Of a DNA stretch of 64,000 nucleotides, positions 6,210-15,318 are shown piece by piece. The translations under genes and the position numbers were made by a program. Position 1 is the stretch's first letter. The number at the start of each line of letters is the position of its first letter. The notes under the pieces were generated by a model. That model saw only the letters and a list, made by a program, of their open reading frames with translations, was not told the origin of the DNA and made no database searches. The stretch is from the NCBI RefSeq assembly GCF_900163545.1, contig NZ_FUHW01000052.1, positions 62,001 to 126,000 of the forward strand, read 5' to 3'. Origin of the DNA: Arthrobacter rhombi. GTDB taxonomy: Bacteria; Actinomycetota; Actinomycetes; Actinomycetales; Micrococcaceae.

Positions 6210-7205
6210 TTATAGCGGAACGACGCCGGTGGAACGGTCCCATACATTGGTTGCGGCCGCTGTCAGGAAGGCTGTGCCGACCATATGCAGAAGCACGACG
6301 CCAATGGGCAGTCCGAGGAAGAACTGGGTGTAACCGATGGCGCCCTGTGCCAGTACGGCAACGACCAGGATCAAGTACCCGCGCTTGAGGGCCCGCGCGG
6401 CATGGGTCCGGTACACCAGATACAGCCCCAAAACGGCCGCGATGACCAGGAGATAGACGGGGACCACGTGAATACGGGTCACGAGGTAGAGATTGAACCC
6501 GTGTCGGGGCGAGGAAGGATCTCCCGCATGCGGCCCCGAACCGGTGACCACTGTTCCCAGAATCAGGGCCAGGGCAGAGGTGATGGCGATGGTCCATCCC
6601 AAGGAACGCATGGTGCCGGTGAGCGGACCTGAGGCCACCAGGTCTTCGCCACGGGATTCCCTCCCGGTGCGGTTGACCAGCAATGTCGCCACGGCCACCA
6701 ACGCGATGGAGGCGAGGAAATGGAAGCTGACCACCCACGGGTTCAGGTCCGTCAAGACGGTGATCCCGCCGATGACGGCCTGAATCGGGATGAAGCACAA
6801 CAGGGCGATGGACAGCCAGAACACCGTGCGATGCGTATGACGTATGCGCCACACAGAGATAATCATCGCAATCGCCACGGCAGCCAGCACGAAGGTCAGC
6901 ATCCGGTTGCCGAATTCAATCAGCCCGTGGATTCCCATTTCGGGGGTCGGCGTCATGGTCCCGGGCATGCAGTTCGGCCACTGGGAACAGCCCAGACCCG
7001 AAGCTGTCAGACGGACGGCACCGCCGGAGACGATCAGGATCGACTGGGTGATCAGGGAGGCGATCGCCAAGCGGTGGATCCCCCGACCGATGGACAGTGG
7101 AAGGCGGTTGTACCCCCGCGTATAGGTGGTTGCCACCGCGCGGGCCCCGCGCCCCAACATCGGCGGTAGCCGGTCGGTCCAATGGCTGGCGATGGGGGTT
7201 GTCAT
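6210..7205 (-). CDS. ctaA: Heme A synthase (COX15/CtaA family)
   Basis: This 331-residue membrane enzyme oxidises the C8 methyl of heme O to the formyl of heme A for aa3-type cytochrome oxidase. About eight hydrophobic helices are visible. The cysteine pair in GLGCSQWPNC (CX5C) sits in the first external loop, as in CtaA. Conserved segments include SGGAVRLTASG, IEFGNRML, and, in the second half, TGSGPHAGD and the helix with RIHVVPVY. The ATG at 7205 is preceded by GGAGAAAG; the ATG at 7220 lies inside that sequence and is unlikely. SURF1, another oxidase assembly factor, is encoded 10 kb away. Protoheme farnesyltransferase, a common neighbour, is not in the window. Confidence 0.93.
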   Translation of the reverse strand: MTTPIASHWTDRLPPMLGRGARAVATTYTRGYNRLPLSIGRGIHRLAIASLITQSILIVSGGAVRLTASGLGCSQWPNCMPGTMTPTPEMGIHGLIEFGNRMLTFVLAAVAIAMIISVWRIRHTHRTVFWLSIALLCFIPIQAVIGGITVLTDLNPWVVSFHFLASIALVAVATLLVNRTGRESRGEDLVASGPLTGTMRSLGWTIAITSALALILGTVVTGSGPHAGDPSSPRHGFNLYLVTRIHVVPVYLLVIAAVLGLYLVYRTHAARALKRGYLILVVAVLAQGAIGYTQFFLGLPIGVVLLHMVGTAFLTAAATNVWDRSTGVVPL

Positions 7206-7251
7206 AGTGTCTTTCTCCATTCGAGACGCTGGGCGAGTGGCCGTGCGCGCG

Positions 7252-8049
7252 TCAATTCCATTTGAACCAGCGGGTGGCGGCGAATCCTGCGGCGATCGTC
7301 CAGGCCAGCAGGATCAGGATGGCACCCAAATTCATGCTCCCACTAATGAGAGTCTCGCGGAGCGCATCCCCGAGCGCCGACGACGGCAGCACGGCAACGA
7401 CGTCGGATAACACCCCTGGGAGCCGGGAGCCCGGGATCAGGATGCCACCTCCTGCTGCCAAGAGGATCCACGCCAGGTTGGTGATCGCCAAGGTCGCTTC
7501 CGGCCTCACGGTGCCGGCAATCAACAGGCCCAGGGAGGTGAAGGCCGCGGCACCGAGGATCAGCAGGACCACGCCGAGGGGGATGCCTGCCGGCTCGGGA
7601 CGCCACCCCAGGAACAGTGCCACCCCGCCGATCAGGACAACCTGGACGACCAGCACTGCCAGCACTGCCAACGCCTTGCCGAAGATCAACCCGGCCCTAC
7701 CCAGAGGGGTCGTGGCCAGAAAGCGCAGGACGCCGTACCGCCGATCGAAGCCGGTGGAAATGCCCTGGCCGGTAAAGGCGGTGGACATCACGCATAGTGC
7801 GAGCACGCCGGGCGTGGCTGCGTCGATACGGTGTTCGGCGACCCCGTCGAGGATGCTGGTGAACGTCAACCCGAGAAGGGCCAGCAAGGGCAGTGCCACC
7901 GCGAGGACGAGCTGCTCGCCGTTGCTGAGCATGGCGCGGGTTTCGTAACCACCGTGGCGGAAGATGCGCGTGATCAGGCTGGCGGCGTTGCCTGCGGGAT
8001 GAGCGGTTGCCGGGGCCTCGGGAAGGGGTGACGAGGTTGATTCAGCCAC
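7252..8049 (-). CDS. ABC-2 type transporter permease
   Basis: The 265-residue integral membrane protein has a cytoplasmic N-terminal stretch of about 45 residues and six hydrophobic helices, in the plan of ABC-2 permeases. A cytoplasmic segment between helices 2 and 3 reads RRYGVLRFLATTPLGRAGLIFGK, which is the usual coupling-helix region. It overlaps the upstream ATPase gene by eight bases, so the two form one exporter made from one mRNA. The substrate cannot be told; related pairs export drugs, lipids or heme-related compounds. The position next to heme A synthase is conserved in relatives as far as I recall, and may reflect a link to cytochrome assembly. Confidence 0.88.
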   Translation of the reverse strand: MAESTSSPLPEAPATAHPAGNAASLITRIFRHGGYETRAMLSNGEQLVLAVALPLLALLGLTFTSILDGVAEHRIDAATPGVLALCVMSTAFTGQGISTGFDRRYGVLRFLATTPLGRAGLIFGKALAVLAVLVVQVVLIGGVALFLGWRPEPAGIPLGVVLLILGAAAFTSLGLLIAGTVRPEATLAITNLAWILLAAGGGILIPGSRLPGVLSDVVAVLPSSALGDALRETLISGSMNLGAILILLAWTIAAGFAATRWFKWN

Positions 8050-8995
8050 GGTGGCCTCCTTGGGCGATATCCAGGAAGACGTCTTCGAGGTTCTTGGGTT
8101 CCATGCTGATCGAGGTCGGGAAGATTCCCTGGGCAGACCACCATGAGGTGATCTCAGCCAATCCGGCGGGGGAGTGCAACCCCTCGACCCGGTATTGGCC
8201 AGCCCCCTCCTCGATCAGGGAAACGGCGTCGTGCAGTCGGGGAGGTGTCAGCCCGGGCTCCGCAGTGAAATAGAGGGTGCGGCTATCCGTCGACGAGGTG
8301 GCCTCGGCCGTCAGCTCGGCGACCGTACCCTGGGCGACGTTGCGGCCGTTATCGATGATGTAGACGTAGTCGGAGAGGCGCTCGGCATCTTCCATCAGGT
8401 GGGTCGTCAAAACGATGCACAGCCCCCGCTCGCGCAACTCTTCAATCAGCTCGAAGACGGTTTGGCGTGATTGCGGATCCAACCCGGCGCTGGGTTCGTC
8501 CAAGAAGACGACGTCGGGGTTTCCGACCAGGGAGGCTGCCAAGGCGACACGTTGACGTTGCCCGCCGGAGAGGCGCCGGATGGTGGTGTGAGCAAAGGAG
8601 TCAATGCCGAGGCGTTCGGCCAGGGCATCGACGTTGACCGGGCGGGCATACATCCTGGCGACATGCCGCAAAAGGGCCAAGGGTTTGGCGGAGGGTGGCA
8701 GGCCGCCGTCCTGAAGCATGACGCCCACGCGGGAGCGCAGCGTGCTTCCTCCGGAGGCCGGGTCGGTCCCCAGCAGGCGAACCGTGCCGCCATCGGGGAG
8801 CAGGAGCCCCTGGGCGCAGGCGAGGGTGGTGGATTTACCTGCACCATTGGAGCCGAGCAACGTCGTCACCGCGCCACGGTGGGCCGTCAGTGAGATACCG
8901 TTGAGGACCCGGACCATGCGGCCATCTAGTGCGGCGACCGGGCCGAAGTCCTTGCGTAGAGACTCGACGACGAGACTGGGTTCTATAGCTGTCAC
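8042..8995 (-). CDS. ABC transporter ATP-binding protein
   Basis: The 317-residue protein is the ATPase of the exporter whose permease follows. It shows a Walker A motif GSNGAGKST (about residues 49-57), a Q-loop (VMLQDGG), the signature LSGGQRQRVA, Walker B VVFLDEPSAGLDP and the switch histidine in VLTTHLMEDAE. A C-terminal extension of about 90 residues (from TSSTDSRTLYF) follows the nucleotide-binding domain, as in DrrA/CcmA-like exporters. The GTG start is supported by a TAGAAT hexamer six bases upstream. It is transcribed away from sufR across a 123-base intergenic region. Confidence 0.93.
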   Translation of the reverse strand: MTAIEPSLVVESLRKDFGPVAALDGRMVRVLNGISLTAHRGAVTTLLGSNGAGKSTTLACAQGLLLPDGGTVRLLGTDPASGGSTLRSRVGVMLQDGGLPPSAKPLALLRHVARMYARPVNVDALAERLGIDSFAHTTIRRLSGGQRQRVALAASLVGNPDVVFLDEPSAGLDPQSRQTVFELIEELRERGLCIVLTTHLMEDAERLSDYVYIIDNGRNVAQGTVAELTAEATSSTDSRTLYFTAEPGLTPPRLHDAVSLIEEGAGQYRVEGLHSPAGLAEITSWWSAQGIFPTSISMEPKNLEDVFLDIAQGGHRG

Positions 8996-9001
8996 CCGAG
9001 C

Positions 9002-9007
9002 ATTCTA
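9002..9007 (-). promoter_or_regulatory. -10 hexamer of the ABC exporter operon, leaderless arrangement
   Basis: On the minus strand, TAGAAT ends six bases before the GTG start at 8995, with no Shine-Dalgarno sequence in between. Confidence 0.5.
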
Positions 9008-9118
9008 CGTCACGTAGAGAAGGTCAGGGGCGTCGTCACGGCGGCACTGATTTACGCTGGACGGGAACTAAGCCACACCTTACTGGCGGAGTCGACGGGA
9101 TTAGGTCATGATTGTGTT

Positions 9119-9910
9119 GTGTATTCATCCCAGCTGCCCTCTCAGGAAGCGACCGTAAAGCCGGTCGCACCCCCGGTGGCGCCCGAACCCGAAGAGCGGA
9201 CCCGTGACCGTGTCCTGCAAGCCGTGCTTCATCAGGGGCCGGTCAGCGCCGCCGAACTAGGCGAAAGCCTCGGGTTCACCCCGGCTGCCGTCCGCCGTCA
9301 CTTGGACGCCCTGAGTCGTGATGGATTGGTAGAGGTCAAACTCGTGGCCAACCAGCCGGCCGGGGCAGGGCGCCCAGCCAGACGCTATGTATTGAGCCAT
9401 CGTGGGCAGTCGAAGCGTGGCAACGATTACCTCGACATCGCCACCTCGGCCTTGACCGACCTCGCCAATACGGCCGGCGAAGAAGCAGTCGCTGCCTTCG
9501 CCGAACGTCGCTTTGCGGAGATGGAGCGGCGATACCGCCCCATCGTCGAAGCGGCTGGCGACTCCTTGGAGGATCGCGCAGAAGCTCTCTCGGGGGCGCT
9601 CAGTGGCGATGGCTTCGTGGCCTCGACACGCGCCGTGGGATTCAACCAGCCGGCCGCCATGTTGCAGAGCATCCAACTCTGCCAGGGACATTGCCCCATT
9701 CAGGACCTGGCCCGGGAGTTCCCGGTGTTTTGCGATGAAGAAACCAAGGTTTTTGCCCGCCTGTTGGGTGTCGACGTCCGACGACTGTCGACACTAGCCT
9801 CGGGTGGACACGTTTGTACGACCCACATCCCGTTGGGTCGCAACCAGACTCCTCAGCAAGCTGAGAAGAGAACACGAGTCAAACTGACAAAGCAGGAAAG
9901 GCCGCGATGA
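9119..9910 (+). CDS. sufR: SufR, iron-sulfur cluster-sensing transcriptional repressor
   Basis: SufR represses the suf operon and is released when its own Fe-S cluster is lost. The 263-residue protein has a winged helix-turn-helix at about residues 28-95 ([24 protein letters not shown], then a wing with GRPARRYVL). The C-terminal half carries cysteines at 192 and 205 separated by exactly 12 residues, and a third at 233, matching the cluster ligands of actinobacterial SufR. C188 is close by. The gene directly precedes sufB with a four-base ATGA overlap, so the repressor controls its own operon. The GTG start at 9119 has no clear Shine-Dalgarno sequence. I could not find a convincing operator in the upstream 120 bases. 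Confidence 0.93.
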   Translation: MYSSQLPSQEATVKPVAPPVAPEPEERTRDRVLQAVLHQGPVSAAELGESLGFTPAAVRRHLDALSRDGLVEVKLVANQPAGAGRPARRYVLSHRGQSKRGNDYLDIATSALTDLANTAGEEAVAAFAERRFAEMERRYRPIVEAAGDSLEDRAEALSGALSGDGFVASTRAVGFNQPAAMLQSIQLCQGHCPIQDLAREFPVFCDEETKVFARLLGVDVRRLSTLASGGHVCTTHIPLGRNQTPQQAEKRTRVKLTKQERPR

Positions 9911-11367
9911 CGGATCAGATGGCACAGGAGACCGCCGACCCCGGTGTACTCTCCGAGATTCTGGAAAAGAATCCGGAGCTCGAGGGGATCGGAAACTACG
10001 AGTATGGCTGGTCGGATAAGAACGACGCCGGCGCAAATGCGCGCCGTGGCCTGAACGAAGACGTCGTTCGCGACATCTCCGAAAAGAAGAGCGAGCCCGA
10101 ATGGATGCTGAACATGCGTCTCAAGGGCCTGAAGTACTTTGATCGCAAGCCCATGCCGACCTGGGGTGCAGACCTCTCGGGCATCGACTTCGACCACATC
10201 AAGTACTTCGTGCGCTCGACCGAGAAACAGGCCACGAGCTGGGAAGACCTCCCGGAGGACATCCGGAACACGTACGACAAGCTGGGCATCCCGGAGGCGG
10301 AAAAGAACCGCCTCGTCTCGGGTGTCGCCGCACAGTACGAGTCCGAGGTGGTGTACCACCAGCTCCGTGAGGATCTCGAAAAGCAGGGTGTCATCTTCTT
10401 GGACACCGACACTGCCCTGAGGGAGCACGAAGACGTCTTCAAGGAGTACTTCGGCTCCGTCATTCCCGTGGGCGACAACAAGTTCGGTTCGCTGAACACT
10501 GCCGTCTGGTCGGGCGGTTCCTTCGTGTACGTGCCCAAGGGCGTTCACGTTGATATCCCGTTGCAGGCCTACTTCCGCATCAACACGGAAAACATGGGTC
10601 AGTTTGAGCGCACGTTGATCATTGCCGACGAGGACTCCTACGTCCACTACATCGAAGGCTGCACGGCCCCGATCTACGATTCGGATTCCCTGCACTCGGC
10701 GGTCGTGGAGATCATCGTGAAGAAGGGCGCCCGCGTCCGCTACACGACGATCCAGAACTGGTCCAACAACGTGTACAACTTGGTCACCAAGCGCGCGATC
10801 TGTGAAGAGGGCGCCACCATGGAGTGGATCGATGGCAACATCGGCTCCAAGGTCACCATGAAGTACCCGGCCGTCTACCTGGTGGGCGAGCACGCCAAGG
10901 GTGAGACGCTTTCGATCGCCTTCGCCGGCGAGGGACAGCACCAGGACACGGGGTCGAAGATGGTGCACATTGCACCGAATACCTCCTCGTCGATCGTGGC
11001 GAAGTCGGTTGCCCGTAACGGTGGCCGTTCGGGCTACCGCGGTCTGGTCCAGGTTCGCGAAGGTGCCAAGGGTTCGCGCAACTCGGTCGTCTGTGACGCC
11101 CTGTTGGTCGACCAGATCTCGCGTTCGGACACGTACCCCTACATTGACGTCCGCGAAGACGATGTGACCATGGGCCACGAGGCAACTGTCTCGCGTGTTT
11201 CCGAGGAGCAGCTGTTCTACCTCATGTCCCGCGGCATGGCCGAGGACGAGGCCATGGCGATGATCGTGCGCGGCTTCGTCGAGCCGATCTCCCGCGAACT
11301 TCCGATGGAATATGCGCTCGAACTTAACCGCCTCATTGAACTGCAGATGGAAGGATCCGTCGGTTAA
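9907..11367 (+). CDS. sufB: SufB, Fe-S cluster assembly scaffold subunit
   Basis: SufB is the scaffold of the SufBC2D complex, where sulfur and iron are combined in the cytoplasm. The 486-residue length is typical, and the sequence is highly conserved throughout. The N-terminal [20 protein letters not shown] segment is followed by the beta-helix core ([37 protein letters not shown]) containing the conserved cysteine of EGCTAP. The C-terminal helices include [17 protein letters not shown]. Translation is probably coupled to sufR (ATGA overlap) and to sufD, which starts two bases after the stop. No intein interrupts the gene, unlike in some mycobacteria. Confidence 0.97.
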   Translation: MTDQMAQETADPGVLSEILEKNPELEGIGNYEYGWSDKNDAGANARRGLNEDVVRDISEKKSEPEWMLNMRLKGLKYFDRKPMPTWGADLSGIDFDHIKYFVRSTEKQATSWEDLPEDIRNTYDKLGIPEAEKNRLVSGVAAQYESEVVYHQLREDLEKQGVIFLDTDTALREHEDVFKEYFGSVIPVGDNKFGSLNTAVWSGGSFVYVPKGVHVDIPLQAYFRINTENMGQFERTLIIADEDSYVHYIEGCTAPIYDSDSLHSAVVEIIVKKGARVRYTTIQNWSNNVYNLVTKRAICEEGATMEWIDGNIGSKVTMKYPAVYLVGEHAKGETLSIAFAGEGQHQDTGSKMVHIAPNTSSSIVAKSVARNGGRSGYRGLVQVREGAKGSRNSVVCDALLVDQISRSDTYPYIDVREDDVTMGHEATVSRVSEEQLFYLMSRGMAEDEAMAMIVRGFVEPISRELPMEYALELNRLIELQMEGSVG

Positions 11368-11369
11368 TC

Positions 11370-12647
11370 ATGACTGATACCGCAACAGAAACCACCGGTA
11401 AGGAACCACGTTACGGCGTGCCCGCCATCGCCGGATTCACGGAAGAGGGCGAGAACCTCTCGCCGCTGAATGAGGACAGTTCCCCGCTGGGCGGCGACGC
11501 CAGCAAGGAGCACAGCCACGGTGGTGGAGCGGGCATTCCCGATTCATCACGGGCTGGCCGCCTGACCAGCTACAAGCTGGAGGACTTCAAGCCCCTGACG
11601 GGCCGCGAGGAAGACTGGCGCTTCACCCCGCTCAAGCGTTTGGGCGGACTGCATAAGAAGGCTCCAACGGGCACGGCGCCGACGCTGGGTACTGAGCTCA
11701 GCGAAGGTGCGACCGTAGAGACCGTCGGCATGGACGACGCCCGCGTCGGTTCCGCCGGAATCCCCGAGGACCGCGTGTCCGCCAACGCGTGGAACGCGGC
11801 TGCAGAGGCTTCGGTGCTGACCATCGGTGCCAATGCGGAAAACGTCAAGGCCACCCTCACCTACACCGGTGCGGGCATGGAAGCCTCGGCCCAGCACCTG
11901 GTCATCGTCGCGGAGCCGAACTCCCGCGGTCTCGTCGTCATCGACCACGTCGGCAGCGCCGTCGTGGGCGAGAACATCGAGATCGATGTCCAGGAAGGTG
12001 CAGAACTGACAGTGGTCAGTGTGCAAGCCTGGGAAGACGACGCCATCCACACTGGTTCGCAGCAGGCCAATGTGGCCAAGGACGCGAAGCTCAAGCACAT
12101 TGTGGTCACCTTCGGTGGCGATCTGGTTCGCCTGACGCCATCGGCCCGCTTTGTTGGAACCGGCGCGACTGCCGAGATGTTTGGACTGTACTTCGGTGAC
12201 GCGGGCCAGCACCTGGAGCACCGTTTGTTCGTGGATCACGCCCAGCCTCATTGCACCTCCAACGTCCTCTACAAGGGTGCGTTGCAGGGCAAGGACGCAC
12301 ACACCGTGTGGGTGGGCGACGTGCTCATCCGCGCTCTAGCAGAGGGCACGGACTCCTACGAGGCCAACCGGAACCTGGTCCTCACCGATGGTGCCCGGGC
12401 CGATTCGGTCCCGAACCTGGAGATCGAAACCGGCAACATCGCCGGTGCCGGACACGCCAGCACCACCGGTCGCTTCGACGACGAGCACTTGTTCTACCTT
12501 CAGTCCCGCGGCATCGACGAAAAAACGGCCCGCCGTCTCGTCGTCCGTGGCTTCCTCAACGAGATCATTCAGCAGATCGGTGTCGAGGAGCTGCAGGACC
12601 GCCTGAACGAAACGGTCGAGGCAGAACTCGCCGCCACCGATAACTAG
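11370..12647 (+). CDS. sufD: SufD, Fe-S cluster assembly protein
   Basis: SufD pairs with SufB to form the scaffold heterodimer. This 425-residue protein has a variable N-terminal part with a DWRFTPLKRL segment (about residues 81-90), the beta-helix core, and the conserved C-terminal signature GHASTTGRFDDEHLFYLQSRGIDEKTARRLVV, given here in two halves: GHASTTGRFDDEHLF and YLQSRGIDEKTARR. The final helices (FLNEIIQQIGVEELQ) contact SufC in known structures. It is encoded between sufB and sufC; a 65-base gap with no gene separates it from sufC. Related Micrococcaceae, as I recall, often carry a small ferredoxin-type gene at this point; it is absent here. Confidence 0.95.
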   Translation: MTDTATETTGKEPRYGVPAIAGFTEEGENLSPLNEDSSPLGGDASKEHSHGGGAGIPDSSRAGRLTSYKLEDFKPLTGREEDWRFTPLKRLGGLHKKAPTGTAPTLGTELSEGATVETVGMDDARVGSAGIPEDRVSANAWNAAAEASVLTIGANAENVKATLTYTGAGMEASAQHLVIVAEPNSRGLVVIDHVGSAVVGENIEIDVQEGAELTVVSVQAWEDDAIHTGSQQANVAKDAKLKHIVVTFGGDLVRLTPSARFVGTGATAEMFGLYFGDAGQHLEHRLFVDHAQPHCTSNVLYKGALQGKDAHTVWVGDVLIRALAEGTDSYEANRNLVLTDGARADSVPNLEIETGNIAGAGHASTTGRFDDEHLFYLQSRGIDEKTARRLVVRGFLNEIIQQIGVEELQDRLNETVEAELAATDN

Positions 12648-12712
12648 GCCTTTGGCCTTTCCCACCCAGTGAACCTCGCCGGTCAGCCCGGCATGTCAGA
12701 GAACGGACACCA

Positions 12713-13471
12713 ATGTCTACCCTGGAAATCAAGGACCTGCACGTATCGATCGATACCGAGCAGGGAAGCAAGGAAATCCTCAAGGGCGTGAGCCTCACCA
12801 TCAAGACCGGTGAAACACATGCCATCATGGGACCCAACGGCTCGGGCAAATCGACCCTGGCCTCCACGATCGCGGGTCACCCGCGCTACAACGTCACCTC
12901 GGGGTCAATCACCCTCGACGGCGACGACGTGTTGGCGATGAGCGTTGATAAGCGCGCACGCGCTGGTCTCTTCCTGGCCATGCAGTACCCGGTCGAGGTA
13001 CCCGGCGTGACCATGACGAACTTCCTCCGGACCGCCAAGACGGCCATCGAGGGCGAAGCCCCGAGCCTGCGTCACTGGACCAAGGACGTCAAGGCGGCCA
13101 TGGCCAACCTGAAGATCGACCCGGAGTTCGCCAGTCGTAACGTCAACGAAGGCTTCTCCGGTGGTGAGAAGAAGCGCGTCGAGATCCTGCAGCTCGAGCT
13201 CTTCAAGCCCAAGTTCGCCATCCTCGATGAGACCGACTCCGGACTCGACGTCGACGCACTGAAGGTCGTCGCCGACGGCGTCAACCGCGCCGCCGAGGGC
13301 AACGAGATGGGCACCATGCTCATCACCCACTACACGCGGATCCTGCGGTACATCAAGCCGGACTTCGTCCACGTGTTCGTCGATGGCCACATCGCCGAAC
13401 AGGGCGGCCCGGATCTTGCCGACCGTCTCGAGGAAGAGGGCTACGACCGCTTCCTCCCCGTCGGGGCCTAG
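12713..13471 (+). CDS. sufC: SufC, Fe-S assembly ATPase
   Basis: SufC is the ABC-type ATPase that drives conformational change in the SufBCD scaffold. The 252-residue protein shows Walker A GPNGSGKST (about residues 40-48), the Suf-specific AGHPRYNVTSGSI stretch, the signature FSGGEKKRVEILQ, and Walker B AILDETDSGLDVDAL, in which D-E-T-D-S-G is diagnostic for SufC. The switch histidine is in LITHYTRIL. It has no membrane partner, in keeping with a soluble assembly role. SufT follows after two bases. Confidence 0.96.
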   Translation: MSTLEIKDLHVSIDTEQGSKEILKGVSLTIKTGETHAIMGPNGSGKSTLASTIAGHPRYNVTSGSITLDGDDVLAMSVDKRARAGLFLAMQYPVEVPGVTMTNFLRTAKTAIEGEAPSLRHWTKDVKAAMANLKIDPEFASRNVNEGFSGGEKKRVEILQLELFKPKFAILDETDSGLDVDALKVVADGVNRAAEGNEMGTMLITHYTRILRYIKPDFVHVFVDGHIAEQGGPDLADRLEEEGYDRFLPVGA

Positions 13472-13473
13472 TC

Positions 13474-13815
13474 ATGAGCACCACCGACGAAGCAAACGGC
13501 TCGACCCACACTCCGCTGGAGGACGTCGAGGAGGCACTCAAAGACGTGATTGACCCCGAACTCGGGGTGAATATCGTTGATCTGGGCTTGCTCTACGGAC
13601 TCAAGTATGCCGACGACGGTGCGTTGCTGATTGACATGACGCTGACGTCCGCGGCCTGCCCGCTCACCGACATCATCGAGGAGCAGGTTGGCCAAGCGAT
13701 GAGCAGCGTCGTTGACGAGCACCGCCTGACATGGGTCTGGATGCCGCCGTGGGGACCTGAGAAGATCACCGACGATGGACGAGACCAGATGCGAGCCCTC
13801 GGCTTCAACATCTAG
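13474..13815 (+). CDS. sufT: SufT-type metal-sulfur cluster assembly factor (DUF59)
   Basis: The 113-residue protein is a MIP18/DUF59 family member, involved in maturing Fe-S proteins. Diagnostic features are DPELGVNIVDLGLLY (about residues 28-42) and the SAACPL segment with the conserved cysteine, followed by the WMPPWGPEKI motif near the C-terminus. It is the last gene of the suf operon, two bases after sufC and followed by a strong terminator. In many actinobacteria sufS (cysteine desulfurase) and sufU lie between sufC and this gene; they are missing here and must be supplied from elsewhere in the genome. Confidence 0.92.
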   Translation: MSTTDEANGSTHTPLEDVEEALKDVIDPELGVNIVDLGLLYGLKYADDGALLIDMTLTSAACPLTDIIEEQVGQAMSSVVDEHRLTWVWMPPWGPEKITDDGRDQMRALGFNI

Positions 13816-13871
13816 TTTGTTCATTGGATCCGGTTGAAGGCCTCTGAGGAAGCCTTCGACAGGACGCCTCA

Positions 13872-13914
13872 CCGATGCTCCCACCGCCTTGAGCGGTGGG
13901 AGCATCGGTGTTTA
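13872..13914 (+). terminator. Rho-independent terminator of the suf operon
   Basis: A perfect 16-bp stem (13872-13887 with 13893-13908) encloses a 5-base loop and is followed by a short T-rich stretch. It lies 56 bases after the sufT stop codon. The remaining bases to 14065 show nothing recognisable. Confidence 0.88.
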
Positions 13915-14065
13915 ATCTGCCGCTGCCCTCGGGCTGTGAAGAGCAGGGTCTGGGCGCGGTTGATGGCGGGAGAGGGGCCACGCAAACCAGACGATAAGTC
14001 CTTCGATGACCATCCTGCATCGGTAGCCGGGAATCGGGCGGCCACCCCATACCCGACGGGAGGCC

Positions 14066-15244
14066 TTAGTTCGCCGTGTTGGCCTTCCGGAAAGCCTCGC
14101 CCATCTGTCGTACGGCACGTTCGAGCAGCGGCGTTGGCATGGCGAGGTTGAATCGAAGATGCCCAGCACCGTTGTCTCCAAAGGTGGCGCCGTCGGAGCA
14201 GGCCACTGCCGCCTTCTCGAGAAAGAACTCAGCGGGGTGGTCGCCAAGCTCCAGTTCCCGACAGTCCAGCCAGGCAAGGTAGGTACCTTCCGGGGCGCTG
14301 TAGCTGACCCCTGGGAGCTGCTCGGCGAGCAGTTCGGCCAGAAGACGTCTGTTTCGATCCAGGTACGTCATCACCTCATCGAGCCACGGCTTGCCTTCGC
14401 GGTACGCCGCTGTCGTCGCCAGGATGCCCAAATGCCCGACGCCGTGTTCGGCCATAAAGCTCACCGAGGACCAGGTTTCCTGATCTGCTGTATTGCTGAA
14501 GATGATCTGTGCACATTTGAGGCCCGACATGTTCCAGGCTTTGGTGGCAGACGTCAGGGTGATTGTATGGCCGGCGGCCGCCGCTGAAATAGATGCGTAC
14601 GGTATGTGGCGACTACTCGAGAAGACCAGTGGGGCATGAATCTCGTCGGAACAGACTCGTACGCCGTGTTTTTCCACGATCTCGGCTAATTCCAGCATCT
14701 CGGAACGCGAATAAACCTTCCCGATCGGGTTATGCGGGTTGCAAAAGATCAGTAGGCCGCCGCCCGCGGCGAAGGCGGCGTCGATCCCCTCCAGGTCGAG
14801 CTTCCAGTTGTTGCCGTCGAAAGTCATCGGCACCTGGATGACTCGACGATTCAGACTGGCTGGAATTTTCAGGAAGGGCATGTGGGCGGGGGTCGGAAGG
14901 ACGACCGCGGAGCCGGGGGCCGAGAAGTGGGTGATCGCGAGGACAATGCCGGCCAGTACATCCGATATGGGACGAATATCAGCAGCTGGGACGTTCCAGC
15001 CGTAGGCGCTTTCGAGCCAGTCCGAACAGGCCAGTGTCATATCCTCCACTGCGGTCACCGGAACGTATCCGAGCGCGGCGGTCCCTACCGGTTTTTGAAG
15101 CGCCGCCTGGACCTGTGGGGCCGTACCGAAGTCCATTTCGGCAATGAACGCCCCTATTGCCTCCGGGTACGTCGTCCACTTCCTACTGCCGGCTTGACGT
15201 AGTTTTGGCTCCGAGAGGCCATCGAAGTCGTCGGCATGGCTCAT
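14066..15244 (-). CDS. MalY/PatB-type PLP-dependent aminotransferase/C-S lyase
   Basis: The 392-residue product is a fold-type I PLP enzyme of the class I/II aminotransferase group, most like MalY/PatB cystathionine beta-lyases, which cleave C-S bonds in cystathionine or related compounds. The opening AEMDFGTAPQVQAAL is typical of PatB. The cofactor segment includes FCNPHNPIGKV, VCSDEIHAPLVF (the PLP-binding aspartate) and TSATKAWNMSGLKCAQ, with the Schiff-base lysine after SAT. I chose the ATG at 15244 because GAGGGA precedes it; an earlier in-frame ATG at 15301 would add 19 unsupported residues. A broken bioY-like gene lies just upstream on the same strand. Confidence 0.9.
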   Translation of the reverse strand: MSHADDFDGLSEPKLRQAGSRKWTTYPEAIGAFIAEMDFGTAPQVQAALQKPVGTAALGYVPVTAVEDMTLACSDWLESAYGWNVPAADIRPISDVLAGIVLAITHFSAPGSAVVLPTPAHMPFLKIPASLNRRVIQVPMTFDGNNWKLDLEGIDAAFAAGGGLLIFCNPHNPIGKVYSRSEMLELAEIVEKHGVRVCSDEIHAPLVFSSSRHIPYASISAAAAGHTITLTSATKAWNMSGLKCAQIIFSNTADQETWSSVSFMAEHGVGHLGILATTAAYREGKPWLDEVMTYLDRNRRLLAELLAEQLPGVSYSAPEGTYLAWLDCRELELGDHPAEFFLEKAAVACSDGATFGDNGAGHLRFNLAMPTPLLERAVRQMGEAFRKANTAN

Positions 15245-15318
15245 CTGGGTCCCTCGCTGAATCTTTAGAAAATAGGGGTAACTCTGGTTCCCAAGGTACA
15301 CGTAAAAAGTACGTACAT

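Noticed and set aside
8996..9118. A SufR operator in the sufR upstream region
   Set aside because: I found no clear inverted repeat; autoregulation is known for the family but not shown here.
9853..11178. A 441-codon minus-strand frame covering sufB
   Set aside because: It mirrors a highly conserved gene, has no family resemblance and no start signal. Long antisense frames are expected in high-GC coding DNA.
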